DNA of 43,685 bases from an uncultured Oscillospiraceae bacterium. GTDB taxonomy: Bacteria; Bacillota; Clostridia; Oscillospirales; Acutalibacteraceae. A program made the position numbers and the translations under genes. Below, one piece after another: positions 1 to 8,251 of the stretch. Location: the NCBI GenBank assembly GCA_900540305.1, contig UQFL01000009.1:1-43685 (forward strand). The letters are read 5' to 3'. The notes below the pieces were generated by a model, which made no database searches, had not been told where the DNA came from, and saw only the letters and a program-made list of their open reading frames with translations. Positions within the stretch are counted from its first letter, which is position 1. Each line of letters starts with the position of its first letter.

Positions 1-2
1 AT

Positions 3-239
3 GTGCAAGTTTTTATGCGTACTTTCCGAGAAATGGAAAGCGTTGTGGAACAGTATAACCGTGACCTTGCCGAGTGGGAATACCAAGTCAGCAGGAAACC
101 GACAGCCCCCGCCAAAGAACAGCACAGACCACCCGAAAAGCAGAGCGTGCTAAAACATCTGCGTGAGATACAGGAACGCAACAAGCAGAAACCTCCGCAA
201 AGACAGCGTAAAAAATCCCTTGATAGAGATAGCCGATAG
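3..239 (+). CDS. C-terminal fragment of a probable mobile-element relaxase/mobilization protein
   Basis: The frame is open from the left edge of the window, so this is the end of a longer gene; the GTG at base 3 is probably an internal valine codon. The 78 visible residues are very hydrophilic and rich in Lys, Arg, Gln and Glu. They include a short helical stretch (VEQYNRDLAEWEY) and a basic tail ending in DRDSR. Such tails are common at the C-terminus of MobA/MobL- or VirD2-like relaxases of Clostridia conjugative elements. The nearby TnpV-like gene supports a mobile-element origin. No catalytic motif lies in the visible part, so the relaxase assignment is an inference. Confidence 0.45.
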   Translation: MQVFMRTFREMESVVEQYNRDLAEWEYQVSRKPTAPAKEQHRPPEKQSVLKHLREIQERNKQKPPQRQRKKSLDRDSR

Positions 240-245
240 ACATTG

Positions 246-280
246 AAAAACCGCCGTTATGGTTTTACCCATAGCGGCGG
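246..280 (-). terminator. Intrinsic terminator of the ABC exporter operon
   Basis: A 12-bp stem (251-262 with 269-280, one G-U pair) has a 6-nt loop. Read on the minus strand it is followed directly by five T residues, so it fits a Rho-independent terminator for the minus-strand operon ending at 308. On the plus strand, downstream of the relaxase fragment, it lacks a T-tract. Confidence 0.75.
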
Positions 281-307
281 CATACATAATCATTTGCAGC
301 TACAAAA

Positions 308-1204
308 TTAACAGTTATATTTTTTTGATTTGTTTAACAAAATATAAATTCCAATCAATACCAAAATAGTGATTCCAAGTATCATATACATCGTTCCGAT
401 ATTTACTTGACTTCCGAAAAAATAAAGATTGCAATCAAGGGAATCTTTTAGTTTTTCAATAACCTCTGTTGGAATACCTTGATTTTGCATTTCGGCAAGC
501 GCCCCTTGCATTGTATGATTTCGGATAAGTGATGTACCATAAGTCCCCGGCAAAAATGAGATTATTTTTTGCAGCCCTTCTCCAAATGAAGAAATAGGCA
601 TATATGCACCACAAATGAAACCATATCCCGCACTGATGATTGTGCCTACCGCTGAAATTTGTCCTTGTGTTGATAAGAAAAAATTAATAATCGAAGATAA
701 TGCTGTTCCAAACAAAACAAGGAGTAAAATATCAAGAAACAAAAAGAATATATCTGCGAGCGACATATACCAACCGACAATAGCCACATAAGTAAGACAG
801 ATACCCGTTGCAGCAAAGCAAATAATAAGTGTTGAAAGCAAGGTTGCAACATAATAACTCAGCGAAAGTGTAGCTGACTTCACAGGAGATATTCTTAAAT
901 CTCTTATCGTACCATTTGCTTTATCTTGCACCATTAAAAAATTAGAACAAAAAGCAACCGTTACACACGAAACAGCAAGAATAGATGAGATAAGTTGACC
1001 GCCTACCAGTCCCTCTATTATGCTTTCTGATAGTTTTAATGAATTAGGTAAATTAGATGTAAAACTATCCCGATACACATTCCCAAGAAAAGTCACATAA
1101 AGTACAAGCAATATAGCAGGCGTTATCAAAGAGGTAAAGAACATTCCCTTATCTTTGAAAAACAATTTGATATCTCTTTTGATAAGAATGAAAGCCATAC
1201 TCAT
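308..1204 (-). CDS. ABC-2 type exporter permease
   Basis: This is a 298-residue polytopic membrane protein with about six hydrophobic segments and a long extracytoplasmic stretch after the first one. It resembles ABC-2 (DrrB/NodJ-like) permeases that pair with a separate ATPase to export drugs, lipids or peptides. The start overlaps the stop of the upstream ATPase gene by 4 nt, so the two are translationally coupled. A second Met at codon 3 is an alternative start. The substrate cannot be read from sequence. Its position within a mobile element suggests cargo, for example resistance or immunity. Confidence 0.85.
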   Translation of the reverse strand: MSMAFILIKRDIKLFFKDKGMFFTSLITPAILLVLYVTFLGNVYRDSFTSNLPNSLKLSESIIEGLVGGQLISSILAVSCVTVAFCSNFLMVQDKANGTIRDLRISPVKSATLSLSYYVATLLSTLIICFAATGICLTYVAIVGWYMSLADIFFLFLDILLLVLFGTALSSIINFFLSTQGQISAVGTIISAGYGFICGAYMPISSFGEGLQKIISFLPGTYGTSLIRNHTMQGALAEMQNQGIPTEVIEKLKDSLDCNLYFFGSQVNIGTMYMILGITILVLIGIYILLNKSKKYNC

Positions 1205-2115
1205 TTTTCTGCACCTCCCACCAATGTTTTGCCCGTAACAGCAAGAAAAACATCGTCCATTTTTCCTTTTGTTATTTCGTAATCATTAAACAACTGCGGA
1301 TTACGAATAATCAATTCAGTTGCAGCCTTTGTATTCGGTACAGAAAGGCGATAACCGTTTCGGATTTGCTCATATTCCACATCAAGTGCTTTAATATCCT
1401 TTTCATCTACATCATAAATTGTGATGTAATCCCCAGTATAAATATTTTTTAATTCAAGCGGAGTACCCTCTGCGGATATTTTCCCATCATCAATGATTAC
1501 AACATAATCAGCTTCCGCAGCTTCTTCCATATAGTGCGTAGTTAAAAATACAGTCATATTTTCATCTTTGCGAAAACTTGATATAACATTCCAAATAAGT
1601 CGGCGTGTCTGCGGATCAAGCCCTGTTGTCGGCTCATCAAGAATAAGGATTTTAGGCTTATGAAACAAAGCCCTTGCAATATCAATTCTTCGGCGTTGTC
1701 CTCCTGATAATTTACCAACGGTGCGTTTCAATAAGTTTTCAAAATCTAATATTTTCGCCAGTTCCTCAAGTCGTTTCTTAAACTCCATTCCAGTAATGCC
1801 ATATAAAGCGGCACGACTTTCCAAATTATCATAAACAGAAAGGGCAGAATCCAAGACAGATGATTGAAAAACTACACCCAGTTCACGCTTAATATAGTCC
1901 ATATCCTTATCTAAATCGTGTTTATCAATAAAAACGCTTCCACTGTCTTTCGACAGTTGTCCACACATAATATTGATTGTAGTTGATTTTCCTGCCCCAT
2001 TGATACCAAGAAAGGCAAACAACTCTCCTTTTTTCACACGAAAACTCAAATTCTGAACAGCGTTTACACTTCCAAAACTTTTATTAAGATTATTGATTTG
2101 AATAATATTGCTCAT
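1201..2115 (-). CDS. ABC exporter ATP-binding protein (DrrA-like)
   Basis: The 304-residue protein has one nucleotide-binding domain: Walker A GINGAGKST at residues 37-45, signature LSGGQ at 136-140, Walker B ILILDE at about 156-161, and a switch His in TTHYMEE. A C-terminal domain of roughly 80 residues is typical of DrrA/CcmA-like drug-export ATPases. The start follows an AGGAGG ribosome site. It pairs with the ABC-2 permease downstream (4-nt overlap). A promoter lies at 2234-2262, with its -10 inside a perfect inverted repeat, so a repressor may control it. The exported substrate is unknown. Confidence 0.9.
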   Translation of the reverse strand: MSNIIQINNLNKSFGSVNAVQNLSFRVKKGELFAFLGINGAGKSTTINIMCGQLSKDSGSVFIDKHDLDKDMDYIKRELGVVFQSSVLDSALSVYDNLESRAALYGITGMEFKKRLEELAKILDFENLLKRTVGKLSGGQRRRIDIARALFHKPKILILDEPTTGLDPQTRRLIWNVISSFRKDENMTVFLTTHYMEEAAEADYVVIIDDGKISAEGTPLELKNIYTGDYITIYDVDEKDIKALDVEYEQIRNGYRLSVPNTKAATELIIRNPQLFNDYEITKGKMDDVFLAVTGKTLVGGAEK

Positions 2116-2229
2116 TCAATTTCCTCCTGTATAATCGGTTTTAATCTCGCATAGAGAGCAATCAATATAATCTTTTCCTGTTCTAATCGAACTCCAAATT
2201 AGTAGATGCAGTGCGATACCGTAAATTAA

Positions 2230-2262
2230 ATTCATTATAGCATAATGAATTACCAAAGTCAT
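2230..2262 (-). promoter_or_regulatory. ABC exporter promoter with palindromic operator
   Basis: On the minus strand there is an extended -10 (TGCTATAAT; TATAAT at 2239-2234) and a -35 ATGACT (2262-2257) with a 17-bp spacer. A perfect 9-bp inverted repeat, ATTCATTAT-agc-ATAATGAAT (2230-2250), covers the -10. This is the expected position for a TetR-, MarR- or GntR-type repressor. No regulator gene lies next to it in the window. Confidence 0.65.
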
Positions 2263-2287
2263 TATGAAAGAGAACACATCGAATCAT

Positions 2288-2328
2288 AATTGTGGCAGGC
2301 AAAGTTTTAATTTTTGACTGCCACAATT
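2288..2328. repeat. Inverted repeat between tnpV and the ABC operon
   Basis: Perfect 11-bp arms, AATTGTGGCAG (2288-2298) and CTGCCACAATT (2318-2328), flank a 19-nt AT-rich loop. It lies downstream of the tnpV-like gene. Neither strand has a strong T-tract, so it is either a weak terminator or an element-specific structure. Confidence 0.5.
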
Positions 2329-2352
2329 TTAATATTCTATATGTTACATTTT

Positions 2353-2733
2353 TTACTTATAGATAATATCGGCATATACAATTTCTCGTGCTCTTGCCTG
2401 TATCTCATTCATTCGACCAACCCACAACATCGAATTTTCCGCTTTGAGTTGTTCGGTCACACCCTCCTTGCCAGCCATTTGCTCGACCAATCGAATCATC
2501 ATATCTGTTGCCTGTTCGTCAATGTCAGCAAGGTAACTGTTTAATTTGCCGCTTGTGAGCAGTGTGGCGTAAACCACCTTTTGGTGTTCCTGTAAATAGC
2601 GTTTATGCCGCTGTCCCCATAAGCCGATAGGCTTGTGTCCTTTTTCGTCTGGTAAAGTAAGGCAAGGAATATAATAATCTCCTTGCAGTTCATACCAAAG
2701 ACCGTTGCTTTCATCATAAATATACTTGTCCAT
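2353..2733 (-). CDS. tnpV: TnpV-like transposon protein
   Basis: The 126-residue protein begins MDKYIYDESNGLWYELQGDY and contains a PIGLWGQRHKRYLQEH segment, matching the small TnpV family found in Tn4451-like and other Clostridia elements. Its function is not established. The start is set at 2733 because CGGAGGA (2741-2747) lies 7 nt upstream; a more upstream in-frame ATG at 2766 has no such site. The gene is minus-strand, upstream of the ABC operon, separated from it by an inverted repeat. It is the clearest mark of a mobile element here. Confidence 0.75.
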   Translation of the reverse strand: MDKYIYDESNGLWYELQGDYYIPCLTLPDEKGHKPIGLWGQRHKRYLQEHQKVVYATLLTSGKLNSYLADIDEQATDMMIRLVEQMAGKEGVTEQLKAENSMLWVGRMNEIQARAREIVYADIIYK

Positions 2734-3017
2734 TAAAAAATCCTCCGTTATAATATATTCGCACATACATCACATTTCCCCGATTGCCACACTTTGTTAT
2801 ATCTTGTTATGAGATTTTTCTGCCCTTGATTTTGCCCTTATGATTGTGCAGAACAAGGGTAACATTGTGTGAAACCATATAAAGAATTAAGGTGTACTGA
2901 TTGCGATAAATCCTTTGTTTTCAAGGCTTTTGGAGGATTTTATTAAAACCCTATGAGGTGTGATAAACACCTGTAAAATTATGAGTTTCTAATTAGGATT
3001 AATATTTTAATATATAA
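2734..3017. other. Non-coding junction between mobile element and chromosome
   Basis: This ~280-bp stretch between the tnpV-like start and the ychF stop shows no convincing gene. It holds two small inverted repeats: AGGTGT-gataa-ACACCT near 2956-2972, and CCCTTG/CAAGGG arms near 2825-2861. The attachment site or element terminus should lie here, but the exact base cannot be told from one end. Confidence 0.5.
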
Positions 3018-4112
3018 TCAGACATTGAATCTGAACTCTACAATATCTCCGTCTTTCATAACATATTCCTTGCCTTCGCTTCTTACAAGACCTTTTTCTC
3101 TGCAAGCCGCAACGGAGCCGTTAGAAACAAGGTCGTCAAATGAAACAACCTCTGCTCTGATAAATCCTCTCTCAAAGTCTGAGTGGATTTTACCTGCCGC
3201 CTGAGGAGCTTTGGTGCCCTCTTTGATAGTCCATGCTCTTACTTCTTTTTTGCCTGCCGTGAGGAAAGAGATTAAGCCAAGCAGGTGATAGCTCTTTTTG
3301 ATAAGTCTGTCAAGTCCGCTCTTTTCAAGTCCCAAGTCAGCAAGAAACATTGCCTTTTCGTCCTCATCAAGAGTTGCAATTTCAGCTTCTGTTTCAGCAC
3401 AGATGGGAAGCGTTTCAGCGCCTTCGACTGCCGCAATTTCTTTAACCTTGTTGTAGTTTTCGTTTTCGTCAATACCGTTTGCAAAATCCTCTTCGCTCAT
3501 ATTGCAGGCGTAGATAACGGGTTTGATTGTGAGAAGTGAAACTTCCTTTAAATATTCTTCTTCATCCTCGGAAATCTCACAGCTTCTTGCTGTTTTTCCG
3601 CTTTCCATTTCGCCGCTCAGTCTTTCTAAAAAAGCAACCTCGGGAGCGATTGTCTTGTCGCCCTTCATTGCTTTCTTTCTACTGTCAATTCTTCTTGAAA
3701 GAATATCAAGGTCGGAAAGTATAAGTTCAAGATTTATTGTTTCAATATCTCTTTCAGGGTCTATACTGCCGTCAACATGAGTAATGTCATCGTTTTCAAA
3801 ACAGCGAACAACATGGATAACAGCGTCAACCTCTCTGATGTGGCTTAAAAATTTGTTGCCGAGACCTTCACCCTTTGAAGCGCCTTTAACAAGACCTGCA
3901 ATATCGACAAATTCTATTGTTGCGGGAGTGAATTTGTCAGGGTCATACATTTCGGCAAGCTTATCAAGTCTTTCATCGGGAACGCTTACCATTCCTACAT
4001 TTGGCTCTATCGTGCAGAACGGATAGTTGGCGCTCTGCGCACCCGCATTTGTTATAGCATTAAACAGCGTGCTTTTTCCGACATTCGGAAGTCCGACTAT
4101 ACCGAGTTTCAT
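3018..4112 (-). CDS. ychF: YchF/OLA1 family redox-regulated ATPase
   Basis: This 364-residue Obg-related P-loop protein has G1 GLPNVGKST at residues 6-14, a G3 DIAGLVKGAS segment, a central coiled-coil insertion, and a C-terminal TGS-like domain containing the usual WTIKEGTKAPQAAGKIHSDF run. YchF proteins prefer ATP over GTP and associate with ribosomes in the cytoplasm. Length is typical and complete. An AAGGAGAT ribosome site precedes the ATG. It is divergent from ilvB, with its own promoter at 4150-4178, and its 3' end abuts the mobile element. Confidence 0.97.
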   Translation of the reverse strand: MKLGIVGLPNVGKSTLFNAITNAGAQSANYPFCTIEPNVGMVSVPDERLDKLAEMYDPDKFTPATIEFVDIAGLVKGASKGEGLGNKFLSHIREVDAVIHVVRCFENDDITHVDGSIDPERDIETINLELILSDLDILSRRIDSRKKAMKGDKTIAPEVAFLERLSGEMESGKTARSCEISEDEEEYLKEVSLLTIKPVIYACNMSEEDFANGIDENENYNKVKEIAAVEGAETLPICAETEAEIATLDEDEKAMFLADLGLEKSGLDRLIKKSYHLLGLISFLTAGKKEVRAWTIKEGTKAPQAAGKIHSDFERGFIRAEVVSFDDLVSNGSVAACREKGLVRSEGKEYVMKDGDIVEFRFNV

Positions 4113-4149
4113 ATATTTATCTCCTTGAATCTTTAAAATTTCTCTAAAT

Positions 4150-4178
4150 AGTATATCTCAGTATCAAAGATTTGGCAA
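4150..4178 (-). promoter_or_regulatory. ychF promoter
   Basis: Read on the minus strand, TTGCCA (4178-4173) and TATACT (4155-4150) are separated by 17 bp. This is a good sigma-A-type promoter 38 bp upstream of the ychF ATG. Confidence 0.6.
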
Positions 4179-4193
4179 GAACAAAATATAGCC

Positions 4194-4222
4194 TTGACTT
4201 TAGTGTTTAAAAATACTAAAAT
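4194..4222 (+). promoter_or_regulatory. ilvB operon promoter
   Basis: TTGACT (4194-4199) and TAAAAT (4217-4222) have a 17-bp spacer. The 5' leader is only about 35 nt, too short for a T-box or leader-peptide attenuator, so this operon seems to lack tRNA-sensing control, unlike the oxidoreductase operon at 32.5 kb. Confidence 0.65.
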
Positions 4223-4264
4223 ATTCATAATATTTTTTGATTTTGTATTACGGAGGGGATTGTT

Positions 4265-5926
4265 ATGGTATTAAACGGTTCGCAGATTGTTCTTGAGGTT
4301 CTCAAGGAGCAGGGTGTAGATACCGTCTTCGGTTATCCCGGCGGAACGATTCTTAATATCTTTGACGAGCTTTATAAATACGGCGATACATTCAATCATA
4401 TCCTTACCGCTCATGAGCAGGGTGCTTCACATGCGGCAGACGGTTATGCAAGGGCAACGGGCAAGGTCGGTGTTTGCTTTGCAACCTCAGGCCCCGGCTC
4501 AACAAACCTTGTAACGGGTATCGCCACAGCATATATGGATTCTATTCCTATGGTTGCAATTACCTGTAATGTCGGCACTTCTATGATAGGCCGAGATTCT
4601 TTCCAGGAGGTTGACATTAAGGGTATAACAATGCCTATTACAAAGCACAACTATATGGTTAGAAATGTTGAGGAACTTGCGGATGTTCTCAGAAACGCAT
4701 TCAGAATTGCAACAAGCGGCAGAAAAGGCCCAGTTCTTGTTGATATTCCGAAAGATATTACATCGGCAAAGTGCGAGTATTATCCTGCTCCTAAACAGCA
4801 GCCCGATGAACCGCCTTTCCCGAAAAACGAGTGCATTGAAAGAGCTATAAAGCTTCTTGAGGATTGCAAAAAGCCTTTGATTTATCTTGGCGGCGGCGCA
4901 ATTTCTGCTGACTGCAGTAAAGAAATCCGTGAATTTGCGGAAAAGCTTGACTGCCCCGTTGTTTCTTCACTTATGGGTCTCGGCGCATTCAATCATGACC
5001 ATGAGCTTTATGTTGGTCTTATCGGTATGCACGGCAGATTCGAGTCAAATAAGGCTGCTGCACAGTGCGATGTACTCATTACCTGCGGTGCAAGATTCTC
5101 AGACAGAGTTGCAGGAAACAGAGTTAAATTCGCTCCCAAGGCAGATGTTTTACATATTGATATTGACCCTGCCGAAATGGATAAAAATGTATTTTCAAAC
5201 TATCATCTCAGGGGCGACCTTAAAGATGTTCTTCCTATGCTTACAAAAGCAATAAGCAAACACTCTCATACTGAGTGGAAAGAAGAAATAAACAGCTGGA
5301 AGCGTCCCTTTGTTCAGACTCAGATTGACGATTATGTTAATCCGCAGAAAGTTATTGAAGCTGTTGATGAAAACACACCCGATGACGCAATTATCGTAAC
5401 GGATGTAGGTCAGCATCAGCTTTGGGCTGCTCAGTTCTATAAATACAGAGAACCCCGCACACTTCTTACAAGCGGCGGTCTCGGCACAATGGGATATTCA
5501 ATGGGCGCAGCAATGGGTGCGGCTTTCGGCTGCCCCGATAAAAAAGTTGTTCTCTTTGCAGGCGACGGCGGCTTCCATATGAATCTCAACGAGCTTGCCA
5601 CAATGGCTTCTTACAACATTCCCGTTGTTATGATTATTATGAATAACAAAGTGCTCGGAATGGTTCGTCAGTGGCAGAAACTCTTCTACGGCAACCGATT
5701 TGCCGATACAGACCCGAACAGAAAAACAGATTTCGTTAAGGTTGCAGAGGCATTCGGTGTAAAGGGTATGCATATCAATAAAAACGAGGAGATTGACGCA
5801 GTTATTAAAGAGGCAGTTGCCTATAACGGACCTGTTGTAATTGACTGCCGAATTTCTCCCGATTCAAATGTTCTTCCCATGATTCCTCCGGGAGGCTCAT
5901 CAGACGATATTATCACAACATTTTAA
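4265..5926 (+). CDS. ilvB: Acetolactate synthase, catalytic (large) subunit
   Basis: The ThDP enzyme condenses pyruvate with pyruvate or 2-oxobutyrate, the first common step of Val/Leu/Ile synthesis. In the 553 residues are the catalytic Glu (E51 in AHEQGASH), the central FAD-site region (GMHGRFESN) and the ThDP/Mg motif beginning GDGGFHMNLNEL at about 433. The partnering regulatory subunit follows 17 nt downstream, which indicates the biosynthetic AHAS type and not the fermentative AlsS. GGAGGGG precedes the ATG. It is the first gene of the ilvBN-leuCD operon. Confidence 0.97.
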   Translation: MVLNGSQIVLEVLKEQGVDTVFGYPGGTILNIFDELYKYGDTFNHILTAHEQGASHAADGYARATGKVGVCFATSGPGSTNLVTGIATAYMDSIPMVAITCNVGTSMIGRDSFQEVDIKGITMPITKHNYMVRNVEELADVLRNAFRIATSGRKGPVLVDIPKDITSAKCEYYPAPKQQPDEPPFPKNECIERAIKLLEDCKKPLIYLGGGAISADCSKEIREFAEKLDCPVVSSLMGLGAFNHDHELYVGLIGMHGRFESNKAAAQCDVLITCGARFSDRVAGNRVKFAPKADVLHIDIDPAEMDKNVFSNYHLRGDLKDVLPMLTKAISKHSHTEWKEEINSWKRPFVQTQIDDYVNPQKVIEAVDENTPDDAIIVTDVGQHQLWAAQFYKYREPRTLLTSGGLGTMGYSMGAAMGAAFGCPDKKVVLFAGDGGFHMNLNELATMASYNIPVVMIIMNNKVLGMVRQWQKLFYGNRFADTDPNRKTDFVKVAEAFGVKGMHINKNEEIDAVIKEAVAYNGPVVIDCRISPDSNVLPMIPPGGSSDDIITTF

Positions 5927-5943
5927 GAGGGGAGAGGTTTAAA

Positions 5944-6450
5944 GTGACAGAAAAATTAATCTTTTCGGTTCTTGTTGATAACCAGAGCGGTGTACTTCAG
6001 CGTGTTGCAAGTCTTTTCAGCCGCAGAGGTTATAACATCAGTTCGCTTACTGTTAGTGAAACAGAGGACCCTGCATTTTCAAGAATGACTGTTGTTTCTG
6101 AAACAGAGCAGGATATGGCTCGCCAGATTGAAATGCAGCTTCTCAAACTTGAAATAGTTAAAAAAGTTGAAGTGCTTACAGAGAAAAACTCTGTTTCTTC
6201 AGAGCTCTTGCTTATTAAAGTACACGCAAAGGGCATTGAAAAGAAAAATGCGCTTCTTGAAATAAACAGAAAATACGGCGCAAGAATTGTTGATGTTAGC
6301 CTTGAAAGCTTTACTATGGAGCTTACAGGCAGACCGGCTACAATAGACCAGTTCATTTCTGATATTTCCGATTTCGGAATTATTGAACTTGCCCGTACAG
6401 GCGCAACTTCACTTGAAAGAGGCGCCGACTCCTTCTCAGAGGACCTTTAA
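5944..6450 (+). CDS. ilvN: Acetolactate synthase, regulatory (small) subunit
   Basis: The 168-residue protein opens with an ACT domain (FSVLVDNQSGVLQRVASLF from about residue 6), which binds valine for feedback control, followed by the C-terminal AHAS-small-subunit domain. Length matches the ~160-170 residue family. The start is a GTG preceded by GGGGAGAGG. It directly follows ilvB and assembles with it in the cytoplasm. Confidence 0.96.
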   Translation: MTEKLIFSVLVDNQSGVLQRVASLFSRRGYNISSLTVSETEDPAFSRMTVVSETEQDMARQIEMQLLKLEIVKKVEVLTEKNSVSSELLLIKVHAKGIEKKNALLEINRKYGARIVDVSLESFTMELTGRPATIDQFISDISDFGIIELARTGATSLERGADSFSEDL

Positions 6451-6477
6451 TTTTACATAAGAAGCAGGTGATTTTTA

Positions 6478-7737
6478 ATGGGTATGACAATGACCCAAAA
6501 AATATTGGCGGCTCACGCAGGGCTTGACAGCGTTGTAGCAGGCCAGCTCATTAATGCAAAGCTTGATATGGTACTCGGAAACGATGTAACATCACCCGTT
6601 GCAATTAATGAAATGAATAAATTCGGTAAAAACACCGTTTTTGATAAAACAAGAATTTCTCTTGTTATGGACCATTTTACTCCTAACAAGGATATTCAGT
6701 CTGCGCAAAACTGCAAGCAGGTTAGAGAGTTTGCAAAGGCACACGATATTCTTCACTACTATGATGTAGGAACAATGGGTATCGAACATGCACTTCTTCC
6801 CGAACAGGGTATCGTTACTTGCGGCGACTGCATTATCGGTGCGGACAGCCATACTTGTACATACGGTGCGCTCGGCGCATTTTCAACAGGTGTAGGCTCA
6901 ACCGATATGGCGGCAGGTATGATAAGCGGTATGGCTTGGTTCAAAGTACCCTCAGCTATCAAGGTTGTAATTACAGGCGAAAAAGCTCCTTATATCTGCG
7001 GTAAAGATGTAATTCTCGATATTATCGGCAGAATAGGTGTAGACGGCGCTCTTTACAAGAGCCTTGAATTTACAGGAGACGGCATTAAAAACCTTTCTAT
7101 GGACGACCGTCTTACAATTTCAAATATGGCTATCGAATGCGGTGCTAAAAACGGCATTTTCCCCGTAGACGATGTTACTCTTGAATATGTAAAGGGCAGA
7201 TCTCTTCGTGAATATAAGATTTATGAAGCTGATGAAGACGCTGAATACGAAAGCGTTATTACGGTAGACCTCAGCACTCTCAGACCTACTGTTGCTTTTC
7301 CGCATCTTCCCGAAAATACAAAGACTATTGACGAAGTTCCCGAAATCAAAATCGACCAGGTTGTTATCGGCTCCTGCACAAACGGCAGAATGGAAGATAT
7401 GCGTATGGCCGCTTCTATTCTTAAGGACAGAAAAGTTGCAAAGGGCGTTCGCACAATCATTATTCCTGCAACACAGCAGATTTATCTTGACTGCATTAAA
7501 GAGGGCCTTGCTGAAATATTCATCAAAGCAGGCGCAATCGTTTCTACTCCCACCTGCGGTCCCTGCCTCGGCGGTCATATGGGCATTCTCGCTAAAGGTG
7601 AGAGAGCTGTTTCAACTTCAAACAGAAACTTTGTAGGCAGAATGGGTCATACAGAGTCTGAAATATACCTTGCTTCTCCTGCTGTTGCGGCTGCTTCAGC
7701 AGTAAAGGGCTGCATTGCAGACCCTGCAAAGATTTAA
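6478..7737 (+). CDS. leuC: 3-isopropylmalate dehydratase, large subunit
   Basis: The aconitase-fold [4Fe-4S] enzyme isomerises 2- to 3-isopropylmalate in leucine synthesis. Cluster ligands are visible: C300 in GSCTNGRMEDM and C360/C363 in TPTCGPCLGGHMG. At 419 residues it is the shorter, archaeal-like LeuC type that works with a ~160-residue LeuD, which follows 12 nt later. Homoaconitase or citramalate-pathway substrates are possible alternatives because the family is broad, but the ilv context favours leucine. An AGGTGA ribosome site precedes the ATG. Confidence 0.94.
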   Translation: MGMTMTQKILAAHAGLDSVVAGQLINAKLDMVLGNDVTSPVAINEMNKFGKNTVFDKTRISLVMDHFTPNKDIQSAQNCKQVREFAKAHDILHYYDVGTMGIEHALLPEQGIVTCGDCIIGADSHTCTYGALGAFSTGVGSTDMAAGMISGMAWFKVPSAIKVVITGEKAPYICGKDVILDIIGRIGVDGALYKSLEFTGDGIKNLSMDDRLTISNMAIECGAKNGIFPVDDVTLEYVKGRSLREYKIYEADEDAEYESVITVDLSTLRPTVAFPHLPENTKTIDEVPEIKIDQVVIGSCTNGRMEDMRMAASILKDRKVAKGVRTIIIPATQQIYLDCIKEGLAEIFIKAGAIVSTPTCGPCLGGHMGILAKGERAVSTSNRNFVGRMGHTESEIYLASPAVAAASAVKGCIADPAKI

Positions 7738-7749
7738 GGAGGGTTTGTT

Positions 7750-8232
7750 ATGAATAAAGCAAAAGGTACTGTTCATAAATTCGGTGATAATGTTGATACC
7801 GATGTAATCATTCCCGCAAGATACCTCAATAAGAGTGACGACGCTTGGCTTGCTTCTCACTGTATGGAGGATATTGATAAGGATTTTGTAAATAAAGTTA
7901 AGCCGGGCGATATTATGGTTGCTGAGGCTAACTTCGGTTGCGGTTCATCAAGAGAGCACGCTCCCATTGCCATTAAGGCAAGCGGAATTTCCTGCGTTAT
8001 CGCATCAACCTTTGCCCGTATTTTTTACAGAAATGCAATCAATATCGGTCTTGCTATTCTTGAATGCGACGAAGCCGCTAAAGATATTAAAGACGGCGAT
8101 GAGGTTGAAGTTGATTTTGACACGGGAATTATAACAAACTGCACAACGGGAAAAACCTATACAGCACAGCCGTTTCCCGAATTTATTCAGAATATTATCG
8201 CTAAAGGCGGTCTTCTCAACTCAATCGGCTGA
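7750..8232 (+). CDS. leuD: 3-isopropylmalate dehydratase, small subunit
   Basis: This 160-residue swivel-domain partner of LeuC carries the substrate-recognition motif FGCGSSREHAP near residue 62 and the family opening GDNVDTDVIIPARYL. Its short form matches the short LeuC upstream. A good site (AAGGAGGG) spans the leuC stop. leuA, leuB, ilvC and ilvD are absent from the neighbourhood, so the pathway is completed elsewhere in the genome. Confidence 0.95.
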   Translation: MNKAKGTVHKFGDNVDTDVIIPARYLNKSDDAWLASHCMEDIDKDFVNKVKPGDIMVAEANFGCGSSREHAPIAIKASGISCVIASTFARIFYRNAINIGLAILECDEAAKDIKDGDEVEVDFDTGIITNCTTGKTYTAQPFPEFIQNIIAKGGLLNSIG

Positions 8233-8251
8233 TAGAGGTATTTTTTAAATT

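Larger units (their letters stand above)
1..2990. mobile_element. End of an integrated mobile element (relaxase tail, ABC cargo, TnpV)
   Basis: The first ~3 kb differs from the rest in gene type. It holds the tail of a probable conjugative relaxase, a two-gene ABC exporter and a TnpV-like protein, a family known from Tn4451-type elements. It stops just short of ychF, a core chromosomal gene. The right boundary is placed between the tnpV start and the ychF stop (2767-3017), but I could not find a target duplication or att core. No integrase or recombinase lies inside the window, so the element continues left of the contig edge or is a remnant. Confidence 0.6.

Noticed and set aside
2778..2790. 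TTGCCACACTTTG near the tnpV start as a copy of the 2318-2328 repeat arm
   Set aside because: Similarity covers only about 8 bases with mismatches, so it is within chance and was not called a repeat.
3523..4026. Plus-strand open frames opposite ychF
   Set aside because: They lie antisense to a complete core gene, with no ribosome sites and low-complexity Ser/Leu-rich products.
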